Shown here: in pieces, positions 57,961-64,000 of the stretch
Position numbering within the stretch: position 1 is the stretch's first letter
How the letters are laid out: the number at the start of each line of letters is the position of its first letter
Translations under genes and position numbers: made by a program
From: Buddleja alternifolia
Taxonomy: Eukaryota > Streptophyta > Magnoliopsida > Lamiales > Scrophulariaceae
DNA length: 64,000 nucleotides
Direction of reading: 5' to 3'
NCBI GenBank assembly: GCA_019426215.1
Contig: CM033400.1
Location: forward strand, 15,360,568-15,424,567
The notes under the pieces: generated by a model
The model's database searches: none
What the model saw: the letters and a program-made list of their open reading frames with translations, nothing else
Told to the model about the DNA's origin: nothing

Positions 57961-58283
57961 TTAACGACTTAGTCCAACTTTGTATCGCTTGGACATTTCA
58001 GCTCGGATAGCTTCAGTCAGGTTATCTTCCAAGGTCATCATCGCTTCATGATCTTTGTTGATTATGAGCTTATTTTCTTCTTGTTGTCTCTTCTTGAAAG
58101 AAGTAAAGTGTTTGTCCCAATCAGTTGGGTCAATACCAATATACCTTAGGCAAATTCTGAAAGTTCGGATGAAGTCAGACTTCTGCCTTTCTTCAGCTAA
58201 AATTCTTGGATCTGAAGGTTCTGGAATAGATGCTCTTTGAAGAGGGATGTCAAACTGTTCAAGCCGTGCTCTAGAAGGTATTG
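57961..58283 (-). pseudogene. Sirevirus extra 3' ORF, C-terminal block, cut by a CACTA insertion
   Basis: About 105 codons open on the minus strand from the insertion point, with RARLEQFDIPLQRA, YIGIDPTDWDKH and MSKRYKVGLSR at the end. It is uninterrupted, unlike the copies at 29468-29841 (one shift) and 4706-5089 (fused to the LTR). Three copies with the same residues suggest that the block was under selection before these copies decayed. The remainder should lie beyond 64000. Confidence 0.75.
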
Positions 58284-58299
58284 CACTAGTACAGAAAAG

Positions 58300-58690
58300 A
58301 CCTGTTACAGCGCACATTTTACAGCGGTTTTTGGAAAACCGCTGAACGGAGAGACTATTTACAGCGGTTTATAAGTGAACCGTTATAATGGATATTAACC
58401 GGGCACCTATTACAGCGGTTCGATAAAAAACCGCTGTAATAGTTCGAACCTATTATAGCGGTTCGATAAAAAACCGCTATTATAGCGCGAACAGAAAAAA
58501 AAAAAAAAAAATTTTATAGCGGTTCGGGAACGAACCGCTATAATCGGTTTACCAATTATAGCGGTTCATTCCCGAACCGCTATAACTGGTAAACCGGTTT
58601 ATACCAGTTATAGCGGTTCGGGAATGAACCGCTATAATTGGTAAACCGGTTATAGCGGTTCGTTCCCGAACCGCTATAACACGTAATTAA
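58300..58690. repeat. Subterminal palindromes of the large CACTA
   Basis: About 14 copies of TTACAGCGGTT or TTATAGCGGTT occur as facing pairs with 4-12 bp loops. In several pairs both arms carry the same C/T state (CAGCGG with CCGCTG, TAGCGG with CCGCTA), so the palindromes stay matched. Confidence 0.85.
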
Positions 58691-59319
58691 AAAAAAAAAA
58701 AAATTTCCCTCCCTTTTTTCCCCCCAAAAACCGAGCTCTCCCCCTCATTTCTCTCTACTATCTCTCACTCTCTACTCTACTCTCTCTCTCTACTCTACTA
58801 TCTCTCTCACTCTCTACTCTACTCTCTCTCTCTACTCTACTATCTCTCTCACTCTCCACCACCGCCCCCGCCATCGTCTCCACCACCGCCGCCGCCGCCG
58901 CCGCCCCATTTGATTTTTCTCTATCTTTCTACTCGATCTCTCTCCCTATACTCTACTCTCTCTCTCTATACTCTCTCTCTCACTCTCAAGCTACCTAAAC
59001 CGCCCCCGTCCCGTCGCCACCACCCGAAACCGCCGCCGCCGCCGCCGTGACCCACCACTCTCCTCCTCTCTCTCTTTATAGGTATATATATATATATGTT
59101 TATATATGTTATGTTATATATATATATATTATGTATATATTAAATTTAGGTTATGTGTTAATTTCTTGTTTGTTATATATTAATGTTATGTTAATTCTGA
59201 TTTTGTGATGTATATAATGTAGGTTATATGTTAATTTGTTAATTATTGTTATATATATCATGTTATGTTAATTGGGGTTTTATAAATTATATAGTGGATT
59301 TTTGTTATTATGTTGTAGT
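58691..59319. repeat. Leader with CT-rich, CCG-rich and AT-rich simple sequence
   Basis: CTCTCTACTCTAC repeats (58740-58860), (CCG)n runs (58858-58912 and 59025-59048) and an AT-rich stretch with TATATATATATG (59080-59320). No gene is seen. It may hold the TNP2 promoter. Confidence 0.7.
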
Positions 59320-60050
59320 TGATTTTTTACTAACTTTGAATGCAAATCTGATTTGTTCTAGGCATCTCATGAGTATGTTCGATATATGTATGTATATCCC
59401 TATGTGTCTAGTTTCATATGAATAAAACGGTTCATGAATCGGAGCTTTCCACAATGAGTTATGAATTTTCTCGTGAAGACGCGCACAGCTGTTTTGAAAA
59501 TTGACAGATTTTTCTCTAACTTTGAATACAAATCTGCTTTTTTCTAGACATTTACTGAGTATGTGAGATATATGTGTGGATAGCCCTATGTGTCTAGTTT
59601 CATATGAATAAAACGGTTCATGAATCGGAGCTTTCCACAATGAGTTATGAATTTTCTCGTGAAGACGCGCACAGCTGTAATTGACAGATTTTTCTCTAAC
59701 TTTGAATACAAATCTGCTTTTTTCTAGACATATACTGAGTATGTGAGATATATGTGTGGATAGCCCTATGTGTCTAGTTTCATATGAAGAAAACGGTTCA
59801 TGAATCGGAGCTTTCCACAATGAGTTATGAATTTTCTCGTGAAGACGCGCACAGCTGTTTTGAAAATTGACAGATTTTTCTCTAACTTTGAATACAAATC
59901 TGTTTTTTTCTAGACATCTACTGAGTATGTGAGATATATATGTTGATAGCCCTATGTGTCTAGTTTCATAGGAAGAAAACAGTTCATGAATCCGAGCTTT
60001 CTACAATTATTTATGAATTTTTTCGTGAAGACGCGCACAGCTTTCTGCAC
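59320..60050. repeat. Tandem array of an approximately 185-bp unit (four copies)
   Basis: Copies start near 59321, 59508, 59688 and 59872 with TAACTTTGAAT.CAAATCTG. Each contains CTATGTGTCTAGTTTCATA, GAATC.GAGCTTTC and GTGAAGACGCGCACAGCT. The copies are mostly similar but have small indels. The minus-strand frame at 59308-59820 follows the unit and is not called as a gene. Confidence 0.85.
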
Positions 60051-60560
60051 AACCGAGAAGCTCCAAAAACTTTATATCGTGATGCTTTAATTTATTTGTA
60101 GTTTTATGTGCTTTTGGATCCAATTGGTGATCAATATTTATAATATGATGCTTTATTTGTAGTTTTTTATGTGATCTATGTGATCCAACTGGTGATCAAT
60201 ATTTGTAGTTGTTCCCCTGGAAATATGATGTTTTATGTGATCCAACTGGTGATCAATATTTTTGTATCGTTTTGTGTTCGTTGTGGGTGAAAGATTAGAG
60301 TGTTGGGTTTGTTGTGGTTGAAATTGGTAGTATTTTTTGCGTCGTTTCCCTGTTGAGATTTTAGCGGATCGTAAGATTCGACTTCTGTTGGTTACAACCC
60401 ACTGAGAAGATTAAGTCGAGAACTTGGTAGAAATATTTGCGTCGTTACTCTGCCGAATTTTTTATAGAATAATGCGAAATAAATTAAAAATAAATTTATT
60501 TAATTAATTTAACTATCAACTGATGTTAAAATTATTTAATTTAATTAATTGAGAATTTAG
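60051..60560 (+). promoter_or_regulatory. TNP2 5' leader with probable intron acceptor
   Basis: 500 bp without a frame. GGATC-CAA-TGGTGATCAATATTT is present three times (60115-60265). It ends GAGAATTTAG directly before ATG, a good 3' splice site, so a 5' UTR intron is likely (inference). Confidence 0.5.
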
Positions 60561-63500
60561 ATGGATCGAAGTTGGATTGTAGCGGATCGTATGTCGGAGC
60601 AATATGGGAAAGGGGTGAAAGAATTCATCGACTTTGCGGTTGAGCATGCATCGGATCCGACTAGGATTAGTTGTCCATGTTTACGTTGTTGTTTTGGAAA
60701 GAGAATTAGTCCACCTGACTTGGAAGATCATTTGGTGTGTAATGGAATTGATAAAAGCTACACACGATGGACAAGACACGGTGAAAGCAGTGCCACCTCA
60801 GCTGATTTGGGTGATACATCATATCGATCAGTAGATTTTGACATGGATGATTATGAGCCTGATCGTTTGGAGGAGATGACCAATGTGATCGAGGAGGATT
60901 TGCGAAATTGTCCCAAGATGTTCGACAATTTGACAAGTGATTCAAAGACACCCCTGTATAGTGGTAGTAATTTCACAAGATTGAAAGCAGTCCTAAACCT
61001 CTACAAGTTAAAAGCTAACAATGGGTGGAGTGATAAGAGTTTCACAGACTTACTTGGTCTATTAAAAAGTATGTTACCCGATGATAATGTGTTACCTAAT
61101 CGTACTTATGAGGCTAAGAAGATGTTAACTGCAATTGGCATGGGATATGAGAGGATACATGCTTGTTTCAATGATTGCATCTTGTTTAGAAAGGACTATG
61201 CATCATTGACGGTGTGTCCCAAATGTGGCACCTCACGGTACAAGAAGAATGGATCTGCTCCTGTCAAAACAGCATGGTATTTGCCCATAATACCTAGATT
61301 TAGACGCATGTACAGTAGTGAAGCGTTTGCCAAGGACTTGACATGGTATGCTGATAGAAGGCTTGAACAAGGGATTGAAGATAACAAGATTAGACATCCT
61401 TCAGATTCTCCTCAATGGAAAAAGATCGATAATGATTTCCCTGAATTTAGGGAAGAACCAAGAAATTTACGCCTTGTATTGGCTACAGATGGAATGAACC
61501 CACATGGCTTGCAAAGTAGCTCACATAGTACATGGCCGGTGATTTTGATGATCTACAACCTACCCCCTTCGCGATGCATGAAGCGAGAGCATATTATGAT
61601 GCCTATACTAATTTTCGGGCTGAAACAACCTGGAAATGATATAGATGTCTACTTGGCCCCTTTAATTGAGGATTTGAAAGAGTTGTGGGAGACCGGTATT
61701 AAAGTGTATGATGGGTTTAGAAAAGAGAGCTTCAATCTTAGAGTTATGTTGTTTGGTACAATCAATGATTTTCCAGCAAGAGCTAATCTCGAGGGATATA
61801 GTGTACATGGGCAATGTGCATGCCCCATATGTGTCAAGAGTACAGATCAATATAGACTCCCACACTCTCAGAAATATGCATTCCAAGGGCATCGAAGATG
61901 GTTGAATCGAGAACATCGATATCGTCGGTGGAAGAAAGCTTTCAATGGGAGCATAGAAGAATGTCGAGCTCCTAAGTGTTTGACCGGTGAAGAGGTGTTT
62001 GAGAATGTAAAAGACTTGGATATCAAGTTCGGAAAGACTTTTGCAGGCGGCCTTGCAAAAACTGGGTGGAAAAAAAGGTCAATTTTTTTTGATTTGCCGT
62101 ATTGGAAATCTTTACATGTTAAACATTTTCTTGATATAATGTATATTGAGAAAAATGTATTTGATAGTGTCATTGGTACTCTTCTAAATGTGCCCGGCAA
62201 GACAAAAGATGGAGTAAAGGCAAGGTTGGACTTAGTTGAAATGAAGATAAGAGGTAAATTGGCACCAACAATGAAGGGAAAACGTACTTATTTACCTCCA
62301 GCAGCTCACACGCTATCTAGAAAAGAAAAAATTGCATTATGTGAGTTTCTTTGTGGAGTGAAAGTTCCCGAAGGGTATTCTTCGAACATTAGCAGTCTTG
62401 TATCAATGAAGGACTTGAAGCTAAAGCATATGAAGACTCATGATTGTCATGTAATCATGGATCATTTGCTACCAATTGCTTTACGGGCCATTCTGCCAAA
62501 AAAGGTGAGAGAAACGATAACTAGATTGTGTTTCTTCTTCAAAGCAATGTGGAGCAAGGTGTTTGATCCTGAACAATTGCCTGCACTTCAGAAACAACTT
62601 GTCCTCACTTTGTGTGAGCTTGAGATGTATTTCCCACCCGCGTTTTTTGATATAATGACTCACCTACCTATTCACTTGGTTAGAGAGACACAACTTTGTG
62701 GACCAGCTTTTATGAGATCTATGTATCCGGCTGAGCGTTATATGAAGGTATTGAAAGGCTATGTGAAAAATCGTAGCCGGCCGGAAGGTTGCATTGTTGA
62801 GCGGTACATAGTTGATGAAGCTATTACATTTTGCACAGAATATCTGAATGATTCTAACGTTGCAGAGCTTCAAAAGTCTCCTGTTGTGGGGGGGGGGGGG
62901 GGAACAGAAGGAGAAAGCGTAATTGGAAAGCAATTAGTGAGTGTTCCTAGCACACAAAAGGATCAGGCACACCTATATGTGCTCCACAACACCGATGAGG
63001 TTGAGCCATATGTTGAAGAGCACAAGGACCAACTTAGGAGAATAAATTCAAGTAAAAATGAAAGTTGGATTTCAAGAGAACATAACAAGAGTTTTATCGA
63101 TTGGTTCCGAAAGTGTATTCAAGAGAAACAAAATGAGAATTCACTTTCAGTTTCAGATAAATTGGCACGGTTGTCGGTGGGCCCGGGCAGATTCGTATTT
63201 TGTCATTCGGGTTATCGTATAAATGGTGTCACATTTTATACAAAAGACCAAGATGAACGGAGTACAATGCAGAATAGTGGGGTGAGTCTTGTAGCTGAAG
63301 CAATGCATATCTCAAGTGCGAAAGATAATAGCCCTATCTATGCCACTTTACCATATTATGGGGTGATTGAACGTATATGGGAGCTGGATTACAGTTGGTT
63401 TCGGGTGCCTGTATTTGGGTGTAGGTGGGTTGACCATAAAAATGGTGTCGATGATAGTGAAATAGGTTTTACTCGAGTAGACCTTGAAAAGGTGGGATAC

Positions 63501-63842
63501 AAAGATGAACCTTTCATTTTGGCATCTCAAGCTAAACAAGTGTTTTTTGTCACCGATCCTGTCGATAAGAGGTGGTCCATTGTTTTATCGGCAAACAAAA
63601 ATACTTGTATTGAGGATGATGGCCTATATAATGAAGATGATGGAGGAAATCCTATCTTAGGTGGTTCACAATCCACAAATAGTGACGGTGACTTGGATAT
63701 CAGTGATGATGAATTGTATATGCGAGAAGATCACCAAGAAGGGATATGGATTAATCCTTCTGTTCGTCGGCGTACTAAACAAAATGGTCGTACTGAGGGA
63801 TCACAAAAGATTAGTAAACCAGCGACAAAAAGAAAACGATGA
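60561..63842 (+). CDS. TNP2 transposase of a CACTA (En/Spm) element
   Basis: A single 1093-codon frame without stops. Residues 1-75 are the transposase-associated domain (MDRSWIVADR, CPCLRC, HLVCNGI). About 185-445 are the Transposase_21/TNP2 core: CPKCGTSRYK zinc-like block, ATDGMNPHG with the likely first catalytic aspartate, NDFPAR with a second, and CPIC near 418. About 615-755 fit DUF4218 (HVIMDHLLPIALR, MYPAERYMK). About 930-1012 fit DUF4216 (SWFRVPVFGCRWV). The end is acidic then basic (KISKPATKRKR). TNP2 cuts and joins element ends; TNPA-type protein normally helps. Codons 777-781 come from a run of 15 G (62888-62902), so one base more or less would ruin the frame. No other complete transposase occurs in the window. 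It is the obvious source of activity for the derivative at 34538, but activity is not shown. Confidence 0.95.
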   Translation: MDRSWIVADRMSEQYGKGVKEFIDFAVEHASDPTRISCPCLRCCFGKRISPPDLEDHLVCNGIDKSYTRWTRHGESSATSADLGDTSYRSVDFDMDDYEPDRLEEMTNVIEEDLRNCPKMFDNLTSDSKTPLYSGSNFTRLKAVLNLYKLKANNGWSDKSFTDLLGLLKSMLPDDNVLPNRTYEAKKMLTAIGMGYERIHACFNDCILFRKDYASLTVCPKCGTSRYKKNGSAPVKTAWYLPIIPRFRRMYSSEAFAKDLTWYADRRLEQGIEDNKIRHPSDSPQWKKIDNDFPEFREEPRNLRLVLATDGMNPHGLQSSSHSTWPVILMIYNLPPSRCMKREHIMMPILIFGLKQPGNDIDVYLAPLIEDLKELWETGIKVYDGFRKESFNLRVMLFGTINDFPARANLEGYSVHGQCACPICVKSTDQYRLPHSQKYAFQGHRRWLNREHRYRRWKKAFNGSIEECRAPKCLTGEEVFENVKDLDIKFGKTFAGGLAKTGWKKRSIFFDLPYWKSLHVKHFLDIMYIEKNVFDSVIGTLLNVPGKTKDGVKARLDLVEMKIRGKLAPTMKGKRTYLPPAAHTLSRKEKIALCEFLCGVKVPEGYSSNISSLVSMKDLKLKHMKTHDCHVIMDHLLPIALRAILPKKVRETITRLCFFFKAMWSKVFDPEQLPALQKQLVLTLCELEMYFPPAFFDIMTHLPIHLVRETQLCGPAFMRSMYPAERYMKVLKGYVKNRSRPEGCIVERYIVDEAITFCTEYLNDSNVAELQKSPVVGGGGGTEGESVIGKQLVSVPSTQKDQAHLYVLHNTDEVEPYVEEHKDQLRRINSSKNESWISREHNKSFIDWFRKCIQEKQNENSLSVSDKLARLSVGPGRFVFCHSGYRINGVTFYTKDQDERSTMQNSGVSLVAEAMHISSAKDNSPIYATLPYYGVIERIWELDYSWFRVPVFGCRWVDHKNGVDDSEIGFTRVDLEKVGYKDEPFILASQAKQVFFVTDPVDKRWSIVLSANKNTCIEDDGLYNEDDGGNPILGGSQSTNSDGDLDISDDELYMREDHQEGIWINPSVRRRTKQNGRTEGSQKISKPATKRKR

Positions 63843-64000
63843 AAGGTATTTGAACTTATTTGATAATTATATGAGTAACTTATTTGAACTCTTTTGTTAA
63901 GTATGCAGTTAAAGTGTAAATTATATTGAACCAGCTTGTAATATTATATTAGTGAATGAGTTACACTAACTTCTGTATTTTTTTGCTTTTGTAGGTCGAT
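63843..64000 (+). promoter_or_regulatory. Possible intron after the TNP2 stop
   Basis: AAAG/GTATTTG lies at 63843-63852, four bases after the stop, and TTTTGCTTTTGTAG ends at 63994. The 140-bp AT-rich span between them looks like a plant intron leading to a further exon beyond the window, as expected if TNPA-type products come from the same transcript (inference). Confidence 0.4.

Larger units (their letters stand above)
58284..64000 (+). mobile_element. Large CACTA (En/Spm-type) transposon, 5' part, possibly autonomous
   Basis: It begins CACTAGTACAGAAAAGACC, close to the ends of the 1475-bp element. Order: subterminal palindromes (58300-58690), a simple-sequence leader, a repeat array of about 185 bp, an uninterrupted TNP2 gene, and a likely intron start after the stop. 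The 3' end and a second gene (TNPA type) would lie beyond the window. The target triplet should be TTG (58281-58283), to be matched at the other end. Confidence 0.93.

Noticed and set aside
59308..59820. Minus-strand frame of 170 codons with internal protein repeats
   Set aside because: It follows the 185-bp tandem array, has no known domain and lies opposite the TNP2 leader; the repeat alone explains it.

Overview
This window is flowering-plant nuclear DNA, probably from a eudicot (the last point is inference). It is almost entirely a pile of nested transposable elements. The plant call rests on Ty1/copia elements with tRNA-Met primer sites (Sirevirus and Ale types), a Tat-type Ty3/gypsy element with an antisense gene, a CACTA (En/Spm) transposon with a complete TNP2 transposase, TRIM and MITE elements, and one plant-type host gene. 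No bacterial, organellar, tRNA, rRNA or CRISPR features were seen.

Layout. 1-6607: truncated copia pieces (LTR, integrase/RT fragment, second LTR, then the 3' ORF and 3' LTR of a Sirevirus). 6608-8531: AT-rich spacer around a non-autonomous TIR element. 8532-15562: a TRIM with three LTRs and two internal domains (target duplication ATCCT), with an Ale-type copia element on the minus strand (10082-15438, duplication CTTAT) inserted in its third LTR. 15680-16489 (minus): the only convincing host gene, a vacuolar iron transporter-like (VTL/nodulin-21) protein. 16762-17652: a TIR element in its upstream region. 17664-31641: a 14-kb Sirevirus with both LTRs and duplication CTATC; its gag-pol and extra 3' ORF are broken by stops and frameshifts. 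31769-33044: solo gypsy-type LTR (duplication ATAAG). 33758-34043: a MITE.

34249-36395 is a minus-strand copia-type LTR split by a 1475-bp CACTA deletion derivative (34538-36012, duplication AGG). 36396-50015 is a Tat-type gypsy element. It keeps LTRs, primer site, gag and a protease region, but no RT, RNase H or integrase was found. Its 3' half carries an antisense, apparently spliced gene (about 49266 down to 41169) with a TATA-like box, at least four exons and a PF04195-like region. Two more LTR sequences are nested in that gene (41780-45340 and about 47025-49130).

51123-52780 is a Sirevirus solo LTR (duplication ATAAA). 53449-54590 has the part order of an endogenous pararetrovirus remnant. 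54594-58283 is a rearranged minus-strand Sirevirus containing an inverted 1.2-kb piece. It is interrupted at 58284 by a large CACTA element that runs off the window and encodes an uninterrupted 1093-residue TNP2. That TNP2 is the only complete transposition protein here, and it could act on the 1475-bp derivative because both share terminal and subterminal repeats.

The most unusual structures are the antisense spliced gene in the gypsy element, the matched subterminal palindromes of the two CACTA elements, the conserved extra 3' ORF of the Sireviruses, and the inverted-segment rearrangement near 55 kb. All calls are by eye; family names come from motif recognition, not database searches.
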